From Methanobacterium sp. ERen5 (GTDB lineage Archaea; Methanobacteriota; Methanobacteria; Methanobacteriales; Methanobacteriaceae): 64,000 nt of DNA. The position numbers were made by a program, and so were the translations under genes. Shown here one piece after another: positions 22,418 to 31,589 of this stretch. The stretch spans positions 2,603,001 to 2,667,000 of the forward strand of contig CP099988.1 of assembly GCA_024167805.1 (NCBI GenBank), written 5' to 3'. The notes beneath the pieces were generated by a model. The model made no database searches, was not told the DNA's origin, and worked only from the letters and a program-made list of their open reading frames with translations. Numbering within the stretch: position 1 is the stretch's first letter; each line of letters opens with the position of its first letter.

Positions 22418-23359
22418 TCACTCCCTGAGTCCTGTTCCTGTGAGTTCGATGAAAACATCTTCCAGGGTGTTCTGTCTGACAGATAGGTCTTCTATCCGGA
22501 TATTGGATTTTTCAAGTTCTGCCACTATCTTAGGGAGTTTTCCCACTGCATTGAAGGCCCTTAAATTTATCTTTCCATCCACTTCAACGACAGCTATTGT
22601 GTCTTCAAGGGTTTCAAGGTAGTTTATGACATATTTTTTAGTGTCTGTATCGGGTATGGTTAATTCTATAATATCCCCCTCTCCTATTTCTTTCTTGAGA
22701 TTTTTGGGTGTGTCGAGTTTAAGAAGCTTTCCATGGTCTATGATGGCCACCCTGTCACTTAACCTGTCTGCTTCGTCCATGAGGTGTGTTGTGAGGATCA
22801 CTGTTTTGTGATCGTCATCCCTGAGAGATCGGATGTAACTCCAGAGCACCCTCCTTGACTGTGGATCTAATCCTTCTGAAGGTTCATCCAATAGCACAAT
22901 TTCAGGTTCGTGAATAACTGCCATGGCCAGGTTTAAACGGCGCTTCATACCGCCACTTAGATTTGAAACCATTGTATCTGCCTTTTCAGTGAGGTACAGA
23001 TCATTCAACAGTTTTTCGATTCTGTTGGCCAGAATAGCTTTGGGTACTGTGTACATGTCTCCCATAAGCTTTAAATTTTCATTGCAAGTCAAATTTTCCC
23101 AGAGAACCAGTTCCTGGGGACATATGCCTATGGTTTTTTTGTCCATTTCTTCAACATCGCAGTTGTTTACAAGTACCTTGCCACTTGAAGGGCTGAGAAG
23201 TCCCACCATCATATTGATGGATGTGGTTTTACCAGCACCATTAGGGCCTAAAAAACCTAAAACTTCTCCCTTTCTTATTTTCAAGTTTAATTTGTCCACG
23301 GCCAGAAAATCTCCAAATTTTTTGGTTAGATCCTGGGCCTCCATTACATACTCATTCAT
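22418..23359 (-). CDS. ABC transporter ATP-binding protein
   Basis: The ATPase subunit carries Walker A (GPNGAGKTTS), a Q-loop in ICPQELVLWENL, the signature LSGGMKRRL, Walker B (PEIVLLDEPSEGLDP) and the switch histidine in LTTHLMDEADR. An extra C-terminal domain of about 90 residues is typical of drug-exporter ATPases (DrrA-like). The start is ATG 23359, behind GAGAGG. The stop overlaps the beginning of the permease frame, consistent with stoichiometric translation. Confidence 0.93.
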   Translation of the reverse strand: MNEYVMEAQDLTKKFGDFLAVDKLNLKIRKGEVLGFLGPNGAGKTTSINMMVGLLSPSSGKVLVNNCDVEEMDKKTIGICPQELVLWENLTCNENLKLMGDMYTVPKAILANRIEKLLNDLYLTEKADTMVSNLSGGMKRRLNLAMAVIHEPEIVLLDEPSEGLDPQSRRVLWSYIRSLRDDDHKTVILTTHLMDEADRLSDRVAIIDHGKLLKLDTPKNLKKEIGEGDIIELTIPDTDTKKYVINYLETLEDTIAVVEVDGKINLRAFNAVGKLPKIVAELEKSNIRIEDLSVRQNTLEDVFIELTGTGLRE

Positions 23360-23493
23360 AGAAATACCTCTCAATAATTTAATTAACATGAATATTTCAA
23401 TTTTAATCCTATTTCTTCATATGATACGCTTTATAAACCTATTTTCTTTAATTTGAAGTTGTTTAAAAGTTTTATTGTTGTTGTTTCTAGTTT

Positions 23494-23934
23494 CTATTTG
23501 TTTTGTAAGAATTTGGGGATGAATTTTCGTTTCACAAAGTGTATGCCCATAATAACCAGGTAAACTATGATTGCTACAACTACAAATGGGTAGAGTGATA
23601 AGTCTTTAAAGATGAGCTGGAGTACTATTCCTATTATACTGGCAGCCACAACAAAGAAGACCAATGATCGGGTTATATATTTTAATCCATCAATGATGTT
23701 ATCTTTACCTGCCTTTTCCTCGGGATACATGTCAGCTATATCCTCTGCAGGTCCCATTCTTTTGATTGTTTCTTGAATTATGGTGTCGTCCACTTCAACA
23801 TTTTTTTCCTCTGCCAGAGCATCTGCACTGTCCAAAATATGTGCCTTTAATTCTCGACCAACTTCTTCTCGTTGTTTTGAGCCCATATTCTTGGTTACCT
23901 TGTTAATATATTTTTCAATAGGATCACTCTGCAT
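23494..23934 (-). CDS. membrane protein with HAAS/DUF1700-like N-terminus
   Basis: This 146-residue protein has a helical N-terminal part (YINKVTKNMGSKQREEVGRE, then TIKRMGPAEDIADMYPEEKA) of the kind found in DUF1700/HAAS proteins. Two or three membrane helices follow from residue 75. Such proteins are usually encoded directly after PadR regulators and are thought to be anti-repressor-like or transport-linked partners. The start is ATG 23934 with AAGGAG; it overlaps the padR end by 11 bp. It is encoded between the regulator and the exporter. Confidence 0.78.
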   Translation of the reverse strand: MQSDPIEKYINKVTKNMGSKQREEVGRELKAHILDSADALAEEKNVEVDDTIIQETIKRMGPAEDIADMYPEEKAGKDNIIDGLKYITRSLVFFVVAASIIGIVLQLIFKDLSLYPFVVVAIIVYLVIMGIHFVKRKFIPKFLQNK

Positions 23935-24283
23935 TTTTAGATGCTCCTTTGTCTTGAATATTGGCTTCAAGTTCTGTTATTGTGTCTATGAGTGTTTTAA
24001 ATGTGATTAACCAGTTCAATCTGATTTCTTTGCCAAGATCTGTTATGATATAATATTTTCGTGGTCTAGGTCCACCAGTTTCCCATCTGCTGCTTAGTAA
24101 TTCATTTCCCTCGAGACGTCTGAGAAGTGGGTATAAAGTGCCTTCTTCAACCTTTAATCCCGTATCATTGAGGTTTTTGATTATTTCATAGCCATATCTC
24201 TCTTTATCAAGGAGGCATATCACTGCTAACTGCATCACGCCCCTCCTCATTTCTATCTCAAATTTTTCAAAGACTTGCTTCAT
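23924..24283 (-). CDS. PadR family transcriptional regulator
   Basis: This 119-residue winged-helix repressor has the PadR signatures: QLAVICLLDKERYGYEII (helix 1-2), VEEGTLYPLLRRLEGNELL (recognition helix) and GPRPRKYYIIT (wing). A short helical C-terminus would serve dimerisation. The start is ATG 24283 with GGGG upstream; the longer frame to 24325 runs into the operator. It is the first gene of the operon padR-HAAS-ATPase-permease, so it very likely represses its own promoter and responds to the exporter's substrate. Confidence 0.9.
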   Translation of the reverse strand: MKQVFEKFEIEMRRGVMQLAVICLLDKERYGYEIIKNLNDTGLKVEEGTLYPLLRRLEGNELLSSRWETGGPRPRKYYIITDLGKEIRLNWLITFKTLIDTITELEANIQDKGASKNAE

Positions 24284-24304
24284 AGTCAACCCCACATTAT
24301 AATA

Positions 24305-24358
24305 TAGTACACATATTTGTATCACGTACTATACTGTACTACACTATGCATATATAGT
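24305..24358 (-). promoter_or_regulatory. padR operon promoter and candidate operator
   Basis: On the minus strand a TATA-like ACTATATATG lies at 24350-24358. Just downstream is an inverted repeat TAGTAC (24305-24310) and GTACTA (24326-24331), with a further GTAC at 24336-24339. The operator would cover the transcription start, which fits autorepression by PadR. Confidence 0.5.
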
Positions 24359-24518
24359 TGCTGCCAACTTTCTAATTGATTGACAGAAACCGTTTTTCTA
24401 AAAAAATATAAAACTACAAAACAACAAATATAAGTATGGTTGTATTAAGATGTAACTAAGTGCTATAGAATTTTAAGGACTCGGTTTTTAGTATTATTCT
24501 ATGTGGAGGAACAAAAAT

Positions 24519-24812
24519 ATGAAATTCAATGAGTTGGTTAATAAAGAAGTGATTGACCAAAAAGGCAACGTTCTAGGTAAAGTAAAGAACATTGAATGGG
24601 ATACTGAGAGTAAAGAAGTCATAAACATAGAAGTTAGTAGTGGAGGGTTTAAAGATACGCTTGGAATGTCCGAACACCAAATATTATCCTACGACAGTAT
24701 TGAAAGCATAGGGGATAAAGTACTTCTAAAAAAACAAATCATCGAACCAGTTAAAACACCTGCAAAAGAAGAAGAAGAGACTAGTGATAATTTAGACTTT
24801 TACAGCTTATAA
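24519..24812 (+). CDS. PRC-barrel domain protein
   Basis: This 97-residue protein consists of one PRC-barrel (FNELVNKEVIDQKGNVLGKV, then VINIEVSSGG and SIESIGDKVLLKK) and an acidic tail (AKEEEETSDN). It starts at ATG 24519 behind GGAGG. It is a paralog of the gene at 40023. Archaeal PRC-barrel proteins include the CdpB division factors of haloarchaea; whether this one acts in division or RNA metabolism is unknown. It is transcribed away from the padR operon. Confidence 0.85.
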   Translation: MKFNELVNKEVIDQKGNVLGKVKNIEWDTESKEVINIEVSSGGFKDTLGMSEHQILSYDSIESIGDKVLLKKQIIEPVKTPAKEEEETSDNLDFYSL

Positions 24813-25152
24813 ATTCTTAAAATATTTAATTTTTTTATGTACCATTGTAAAATAAATCTTATTTTCCTACTAAAAACCAATTTCCCATTTATTAAATATA
24901 GTTACGTCAGATAATAGTTTCTTCTGTTTTTTTAGCAATTTAATTCTGTTTTCTATCCCCAGTCCAATTTTCGCAGCAACTCCAATTAGATGATTAAAAC
25001 TAAAAGATGCAAAGTATTTCTGACACCGTAATAATTTATCTAGACAGAATTAAAGATGATCAGAATTACATCCAGAGCAACTGGTATAAATTCTGGAATT
25101 GGGGCCAAGTATCCAGCTCAATGGGTCTTTTAACCTGTACTGTTTAATAGGA
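24813..25152. other. intergenic with one possible 46-codon ORF
   Basis: A T-run after 24825 may terminate the PRC-barrel transcript. From 25007 to 25147 (+) an open frame of 46 codons has a protein-like composition (YLDRIKDDQNYIQSNWYKF), but no ribosome binding site. It may be a small gene or a fragment of a lost one. Nothing else is seen. Confidence 0.35.
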
Positions 25153-26109
25153 TTAGCGTAATTTACCAATGATTACTCCTAAGTATAGAATTGCCACTTG
25201 TACGAGGTAGATTGGTAGGTACCAGTAGTAGTGTTTGTTGTGTAGCTTTAAAAACTTGAGATTCACATCTATCTCCATTTTCACCTTCTTAATCACTGCA
25301 GAACTTCTCTTTTTCGGGATACTCCTCTTTATGCCATATTCTTGAACTGTGCACGTTAACTATTTTGTAACCCCTTTTTTGAGGTTGATGCACATATCTA
25401 TGTCTTCGTTTCCAAAGAAGAGTTGGTTGTTCAGGTACTTGATTGGAACTTCCCTGGTTTTGATCATCATGGCAGCACCTGAAACCCAGTCACATTCAAG
25501 GTTACCTGGTTTGACAGTTGGGTCTTTATCCACTATATCGTAGTAGCCAGGATAGTGTTTGATATTCACGATTCCGCAGATATTAGATGGAACATCTGTT
25601 CTTCCTTCAAGGTCATAGTAGTATATGACAGGCCCCACCACCCCTACTTCATCATCTTCCTCTGCAACATCCACGAGCTTGTTTAAAAAGTCGTGTTCAA
25701 CCACTGTGTCGTTGTTTAGAAGCATTATGTAGTCTGGGTTGGATCTAAGTGCTATTTTGATTGCTATGTTGTTTCCCTCTGCAAATCCGTAGTTCTCATT
25801 ATTTTTGAGTATGTACAGATTTTTAGCATCCACACCCTCGGAAGTATCCACCTGAGGGTACCTGTCCTCAGAATATTCTAAATACTTAAATGGCTTGTTA
25901 TCAGGATTGTAACTTAAAAATTTAGATTCAACCTCCAACTTACCATCCAGGTACATGTGGATCTTATCTATTGAATCGTCCTTGGAGTCGTTGTCAACTA
26001 TGAGCACATCAAAATTCGGATAATCTATTAGATACAAAGATTCTAAACATTCTATTGTATCTTCCCAACCATTCCAGTTGAGTATTATGATTTTAACTTT
26101 AGGATTCAT
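25153..26109 (-). CDS. GT2 family glycosyltransferase, frame broken twice
   Basis: This is a rhamnosyl/galactosyl-type GT2 (KIIILNWNGWEDTIECLESL, LIVDNDSKDDS, MLLNNDTVVEHDF, and the ED of GNEDIDMCINL). The first frame stops at 25360. Adding one base in the CCCC/T6 run at 25371-25380 gives KKRGYKIVNVHSSRIWHKEE, and removing one base near 25305-25315 continues to VNLKFLKLHNKHYYWYLPI and a C-terminal membrane helix ending at 25153. The repaired length of 318 aa is normal for this family. It is clearly paralogous to the GT2 at 28363; the two bracket two other transferases. Confidence 0.8.
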
Positions 26110-26223
26110 GGTTAATCACTAGAATACATATAATTATTATTATTATTATTAGCTTGGATCTATTTTATTTGGTCTTAGATATTTGATTGTTAGTTGCCCA
26201 GATTCATTTATTGAACAGAGCTT

Positions 26224-26955
26224 TTATTCTGTTTTTGGCTCCGGAGTACAGCTTATTGGTGAGCCAAAATCTTCTTTTTCTAGGGTTACAGGGTAGCTGG
26301 TGTTCCAATTTGATACTGTGGTGTGTATTGTGCTGTAGTTCTGTTTATATTTTTTAAACAGTTTTCCAAGTGTTCTGTAATACTCGTCCGCAAATGGATC
26401 TCCCGAGGATTTGTGGATGATTGGTAGGGGAATGACGTAGACATTTAATCCCATTTCATCCATCATGAGACAGTAATCTACACCGTAAAGATGCCAGCCA
26501 TCACATGTGGATTCATCAAATTTCCTCTCCTGAAAAACCTTTCTTGGAACTACCATGAGACACTCATCCAGTGTCTGAACTTTAACTGGTTTATCTATCT
26601 CTTTACCTGCCAGGTGTGGTTGGTCTCCATGTTTCACATTAGTAATGACCTCTGGACTTTTACCTGATTTACCTGCTATTCCTGCGGCTCCCAGGTTTTG
26701 AAGTTCAGGTAACAGTTTTTTAAGGTCAGCGAGCCAAACATGGGATTCCATGAGCACATCTTGATGTGCGAATAATATGTACTCTCCAGTGGCCTTTTCT
26801 CCCCCATAATTCAGGGCTTGGGCTGCGGATTTAAAATCTGTTTTACTGTCCTCAACCACTATTAGTTCGTAGGTTTCGGTTTGGTTTTTGAGTCCCTTGA
26901 GCAGGTAGTTGTCAAGCACTGTTTTGTTGTTGCATGTGCATACTATGGAGATCAT
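26224..26955 (-). CDS. GT2-like glycosyltransferase
   Basis: This 243-residue GT-A-like protein begins MISIVCTCNNKTVLDNYLL and has VVEDSKTDFKSAAQALNYG, ATGEYILFAHQDVLM (a DxD-like position occupied by HQD), and a conserved CDGWHLYGVDYCLMM region. The pattern fits the glycosyl transferase family 2-like group (PF13712) found in glycan loci. The start is ATG 26955 with GGGTGA. It lies close to the upstream GT4 gene (14 bp from its stop), so the two are co-transcribed. Confidence 0.75.
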   Translation of the reverse strand: MISIVCTCNNKTVLDNYLLKGLKNQTETYELIVVEDSKTDFKSAAQALNYGGEKATGEYILFAHQDVLMESHVWLADLKKLLPELQNLGAAGIAGKSGKSPEVITNVKHGDQPHLAGKEIDKPVKVQTLDECLMVVPRKVFQERKFDESTCDGWHLYGVDYCLMMDEMGLNVYVIPLPIIHKSSGDPFADEYYRTLGKLFKKYKQNYSTIHTTVSNWNTSYPVTLEKEDFGSPISCTPEPKTE

Positions 26956-26969
26956 ATTTTGGTTCACCC

Positions 26970-28184
26970 TTAACTTTGGTTTGGTTTATGTGTTTTAATG
27001 GCATTTTCAAGGTGTTTCTCTATTCTTTCACCTGCATGTTCCAGTGTCCAGAACCTTTCTACCTCTTTTATGCCATTTTTACCCATATCATAGAGTTTGG
27101 TTGGGTTGTTTAAGGTTTGTGTTATGGTATCTGCAAATTTTTGTGGGTCGCGTTCAACCAGTATTCCTGTTTGATTTTCAATAACAGTTTCTCGGACCCC
27201 ACCTTCCTTAACTCCTATTACTGGTGTTCCACATCCCATGGCTTCTATTGGTACTAGTCCAAATGGTTCGAGGTAGGGTGCGTAGAGCACGAGTTTGGAT
27301 GTATTGTAAAGTTCCACCAGTTTATCATCGTCCACCATGTCCATAATTTCCAGGTTAACATTCAGTTGCTTTGCAAGTTCCACTACATAATTTTTCCATT
27401 CCGGAACGGAATGATTGGCTGCTATGATGAGTTTAGGTCTTGATTCTGGTTTTATGAAACTCAAAGATTCTATTAAAAAATCGTATCCCTTGGTTGGTGT
27501 TATGGTGCCTACAGAGAGTACGTGGTCTTCAACTGGAAAGTTTTCCCTTCTAAATATGTTGGTATCTATTCCAAGATATGATACATAGGAGTTGAGACCA
27601 TAACCCTTGAGTATTGATTCTCTTGAGAAGTAGGAGTTTGCAAGTATGTAGTTAGCGTGCTGGGCATTTTCCATGTCAATTTTTAGATCTCTACTGTCTG
27701 AGTAGTTGAATATTGCTCCCTTTAGTTTGTTGGGTTGGTTTTCAACCATTTTCTCCAACTTTTTTAGTATGGCTTCGTCCCGGGTTGGTTGTTGACAGTA
27801 GTACACAGTTGGTTTTTTAATGTACTTGAGGAAAAATGGCGACAGTGTGTACTGGTCCTGTTCACAAAGTACAACATCATGATCCGAATCATTGATGATT
27901 CCTGCAATATCCCTCTGTGTAGCTTCAAGATCTCGAAGTGAAATGGTTTTAACAAATGGTGGAACGTATTTGAATGCGGAGTACAACCAACCCCCCAAGG
28001 TATTCTTAACCTGGTGTAGGTGCACTTCGTCAACCAGTTCATTTAGTGGTAAAAAATCCTCGTTAGCTGTTGATGGTAGGTACGCTTCAACACTGTGCCC
28101 TTTATGAATAAGATAATCAATAGTTCCGTAGAGAGCTCTTTTAGCACCTCCACTTGGTAAATTATGAAATACTGCAATTTTCAT
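26970..28184 (-). CDS. GT4 family glycosyltransferase
   Basis: This 404-residue GT-B enzyme begins MKIAVFHNLPSGGAKRALYG and has donor-domain motifs VLSVGTITPTKGYDFLIESL and PYLEPFGLVPIEAMGCG (E-x7-E). The true start is ATG 28184 behind AAGGAG; the frame upstream to 28265 is not supported. It may act on mannose- or glucose-containing glycans, as many Alg11/PimA-like GT4 proteins do, but specificity is not readable. Confidence 0.88.
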   Translation of the reverse strand: MKIAVFHNLPSGGAKRALYGTIDYLIHKGHSVEAYLPSTANEDFLPLNELVDEVHLHQVKNTLGGWLYSAFKYVPPFVKTISLRDLEATQRDIAGIINDSDHDVVLCEQDQYTLSPFFLKYIKKPTVYYCQQPTRDEAILKKLEKMVENQPNKLKGAIFNYSDSRDLKIDMENAQHANYILANSYFSRESILKGYGLNSYVSYLGIDTNIFRRENFPVEDHVLSVGTITPTKGYDFLIESLSFIKPESRPKLIIAANHSVPEWKNYVVELAKQLNVNLEIMDMVDDDKLVELYNTSKLVLYAPYLEPFGLVPIEAMGCGTPVIGVKEGGVRETVIENQTGILVERDPQKFADTITQTLNNPTKLYDMGKNGIKEVERFWTLEHAGERIEKHLENAIKTHKPNQS

Positions 28185-28362
28185 CTCTAAACTCCTTATA
28201 TCCTTTGAATCTAAACTAAAACTATAACAACAAACACCCATAAACTTACGGATTAAAATCTTCAATTTAATATTTATTTACCAATTTCTTTTGATATTAA
28301 GCAATTTGTTAACCCGGGTTTTACCTTTGTTGAGCTATACTAATTCCATTGTAGATGGAGGT

Positions 28363-29366
28363 TTAAAACCTTTTGATTGGATTTTTTGCCAGTCGAAAAC
28401 CGTCTAATAGTGCATAAAAATGTGCCTTGGCCATTTGTGAATCTGATTTTCGTATCAACTGGTAAGTTGTTTCAAACAGGATGAAGGGTACGAAGTAACT
28501 TAGAAACTTCAAGTACTTCATGCCAGCCGTATGTTTCTTCATGAAGTAGAGTCTGTTCCTGTTTAAGTAGTACATTTTAAATGTGTTTTGGCTTGATGAA
28601 CCGTATTTATGTCGTATCACGGCCTGATAGTTGTATGCTGATTTGTATCCTACTTCCAGACCTGTTGTGCACCAGTCCACATCTTCCCAGTACATGAAGT
28701 AGTTGGGGTCGAGACCTCCAATTTTTTTATGACCTCAGATTTGACTAGTACACATTCCCCTCCAATGTAATCTGGTTCTATATAGGTATCAAGGGATCCG
28801 TCATCAACTTCGTTGTATCCAATTTCTTCAACCTTTGCATGTGTGTAATCAATCATACCCCCACCTGCTTCTTGTACGATACCCTCCCCATCATAAAATA
28901 GGGTTTTTGCACCGACAAATCCTATTTCTGCTTTGGACTCTCCAGTTTTTACCAGTTCATCCAGGAAGTTTTTATCCACCACTGTATCGTTGTTTAGTAG
29001 GAGCACGTAGTCAGGGTTTAAATTTTCCATACAATAGTTTATTCCCACGTTGTTTCCACCTGCAAATCCTAGATTTTCTGAATTTCTTAGCAGTATCAAG
29101 CTTCCATCACTTGTTTCTGATTTCTCACCATTTTCTAGGATTTTTATGGGTTTGTTAGATGATCTGTACTCGTAAAACTCTGATCTTATGGGCAATTCTC
29201 CATTTAGATATTTTCGTATCCTTTTGATGGATTCATCTTCTGAATGGTTGTCAACGAGTATCACGTTGTAGTTGGTGTATTTTATCTGGTACAATGATTC
29301 CAGACATTCGATGGTATCTTCCCATCCATTCCAGTTGAGGAGGATGATAGAAACTTTAGGTTCCAT
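28363..29366 (-). CDS. GT2 family glycosyltransferase, frame broken once
   Basis: The GT2 motifs are KVSIILLNWNGWEDTIECL, VILVDNHSEDESI, VLLLNNDTVVDKNF and, in the second part, YWEDVDWCTTGLE (the catalytic ED). One base is missing in the T7 run 28722-28728 (A-run on the coding strand); with it the text reads KKIGGLDPNYFMYWEDVDW. The repaired length is 334 aa with a C-terminal hydrophobic helix (LKFLSYFVPFILFETTY). ATG 29366 is taken as start. It is a paralog of the gene at 25153. Confidence 0.85.
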
Positions 29367-29688
29367 GGTTTCACATATGATCAACCAAGTTTTTTAGTGT
29401 TTGGTTTATTTTCATGGGCCCCCTAAAATATTCCTAAAACAGGAATAGTTTCAAGTCTTGGGATTGAGTGTTTGTGTTTGGCCTAAGTTTGGAAAAAAGG
29501 TTATATTTTGATGTGTTCCTAGAGATTTCTTATGTGCTATCTTTGAAGCTTTGATGGTAGATCCCTTAGATGCAGAATTATTTATTTGGGGACTTGACTA
29601 AGATATTAGATAAGATATGTAAATAGTAATATAATTGATATTTATAATGGAAACTAGATGTACAATTTTTTTGGAGACTTAAAGGATC
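29367..29688. other. intergenic between divergent glycosyltransferase genes
   Basis: About 320 bp holding the two outward promoters. TATA-like AT-rich blocks occur near 29625-29650, about 40-60 bp before the plus-strand gene. I see no inverted repeat strong enough to call an operator. Confidence 0.4.
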
Positions 29689-30522
29689 ATGATAACGTTA
29701 TCAGCAATTATTCTCAACTACAAAGACCCTGAACTCACAGCCAGATCAGCGCAATCCCTGTTGGAATCTACTCAGGCCATAGATGTTAAAATCCAAGTGG
29801 TGGTGGTGGACAACAGTGCAAATGAAACTGCAGAATCTCTCAGGAAATTGTTGGGAGACAATGTAACCTTAATTGAAAATCTGGAGAATCAGGGTTTTTC
29901 AAGGGCTAACAATCAGGGTATGGAGGTTGCTACCGGAGATTACATACTGTTACTCAACAATGATGCATTTGTTAATCCTGAAACACTTAAAATGGGTTTA
30001 AACTACCTTGATCAACATGAAAAATGTGGTGTTTGGTCTCCTAAACTTGTTGGTGTTGATGGAAAGTTTCAAGTTTCATGTGCAAGACTTCCTTCGCTTC
30101 GGGGTTTAATTGCCGAGTACATTCAATTTAAAAATCTTGATTGGTACCCTGACCTTGAAAACTGGAGTGAACCTGCCAATGTTGGGAACGTTGTGGGTGC
30201 CTTCATGTTATTTAGAATGAAACTTGTGGATGAGGTGGGAATGCTTGATGTGGATTACTTCTTCAATGTTGAAGATGTGGATTACTGTAAAAGAATTCAT
30301 GAAGCTGGCTACGAGGTTATCTACGATCCACGTTACAGTGTGGTGCATATTGGAGGCGCCTCTCAGCCAGGCAAATGGGTGAACGACCCCTATATGCATA
30401 AGAACAGGAAGATATACTTCAAAAAGAACCATGGAACAGTTCAAGGTATTTTTGCCGGGCTTATAATATGGACGGGTCTTAATATGCGGAGATTTATGAT
30501 GTGGAGGGCTGGTGAACTATGA
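29689..30522 (+). CDS. GT2 family glycosyltransferase (rhamnosyltransferase-like)
   Basis: This 277-residue GT2 has LSAIILNYKDPELTARSAQS, VVVDNSANETAESL, DYILLLNNDAFVNPETL (DxD-equivalent NND) and FFNVEDVDYCKRIHEAGY with the catalytic acidic pair. A hydrophobic patch near the C-terminus may touch the membrane. The family transfers rhamnose or related deoxysugars; the acceptor is unknown. Its stop overlaps the next start (ATGA). Confidence 0.88.
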   Translation: MITLSAIILNYKDPELTARSAQSLLESTQAIDVKIQVVVVDNSANETAESLRKLLGDNVTLIENLENQGFSRANNQGMEVATGDYILLLNNDAFVNPETLKMGLNYLDQHEKCGVWSPKLVGVDGKFQVSCARLPSLRGLIAEYIQFKNLDWYPDLENWSEPANVGNVVGAFMLFRMKLVDEVGMLDVDYFFNVEDVDYCKRIHEAGYEVIYDPRYSVVHIGGASQPGKWVNDPYMHKNRKIYFKKNHGTVQGIFAGLIIWTGLNMRRFMMWRAGEL

Positions 30523-31369
30523 ATAAACACGGAATAACTGTGATTATTCACACCTTAAATGAAGAAAAAACCTTGTAAACTGTTTAGAATCTGTTAAGTG
30601 GGCTGATGACATAGTTTTAATAGACAACTACAGTGAGGATAAAACAGTTGAAATAGCCAATGGGTACACCGATAGAATCTTCTACTATGAGAGGGTTGGT
30701 TTTATTGAACCTGCTCGAAAATTTGCAGTTGAACAAGCCCTAAATGAGTGGGTTTTAATAGTGGATGCCGATGAAATGGTTCCCCTGAAGATGAAACAAA
30801 AGCTTGAATCGATAGTGGCGGACGATATGGGTGACGTGGTTTCCATACCCCACAACAACTACTTCTTCGGGAGTAAGATGGAGCGAACTGGATGGGGACC
30901 TCTTCAAGATACGCATTACAGATTCTACAAGAAATCCTTAGTGGAACTCTCTGACAAGATCCATTCAGACCCCATAATATCGGAATCTGCAAGGATCATA
31001 AGCATTGAAGATCCTGATGAAGGTTTTGTTCATTTCAATTACTTCACTGTTGAGCAGTTTGTCGATAAAATGAACCGTTACACATCCATTGAAGCTGAAG
31101 GCCTCTTCGATGCAGGTGATGATCTAAATACGAGACAACTGGCACTCAGGGTGTTTGATGAATTTAAACTTCGATACATCTCATTTAAGGGTTACAAGGA
31201 GGGATTCAGAGGATTATCCATGAGTCTTATGATGGCAGCCTACAGATTAACTGTTCTTATGAAGCTCAAGCTCATGCGAAACTACAGCTCCAAAAAACCC
31301 CAAACAGAAGTGAGGAAAGAATATCAAAAGATCGCAGACAAGATCGTAGGGGAGTACGAAGACTATTGA
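30519..31369 (+). CDS. GT2 family glycosyltransferase (WaaE/KdtX-like), frame broken near the N-terminus
   Basis: The gene starts at ATG 30519, overlapping the previous stop, and reads MNKHGITVIIHTLNEEK. One A is missing in the run 30565-30570; with it the frame continues NLVNCLESVKWADDIVLID and DADEMVPLKMK. That pattern is the LPS-core-type GT2 group (WaaE/KdtX), 283 aa. The catalytic DADE is present. Its function in an archaeon is inferred only as glycan extension. Confidence 0.85.
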
Positions 31370-31589
31370 TTAAAGGAAATATTGTTATTGGTTATGATTG
31401 AGGTTAATTAGTTAAATCCAATCTTTAATTATGAAACTTGACCCATTTCTTTTATTACAATAAAATATTCGTAAATTATCAAAAGGGTTAATTTATTATT
31501 TTCACTTGTATCCCATATATGATCTAAAATACTTCTTTTAAGTTCCAATACCATTAGATTATTTAATATAACAGCATTAAGTCATTTTT

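Noticed and set aside
29689..29706. ATAACGTTAT palindrome at the GT2 start
   Set aside because: It lies in coding sequence with no spacer and differs from the shared element.
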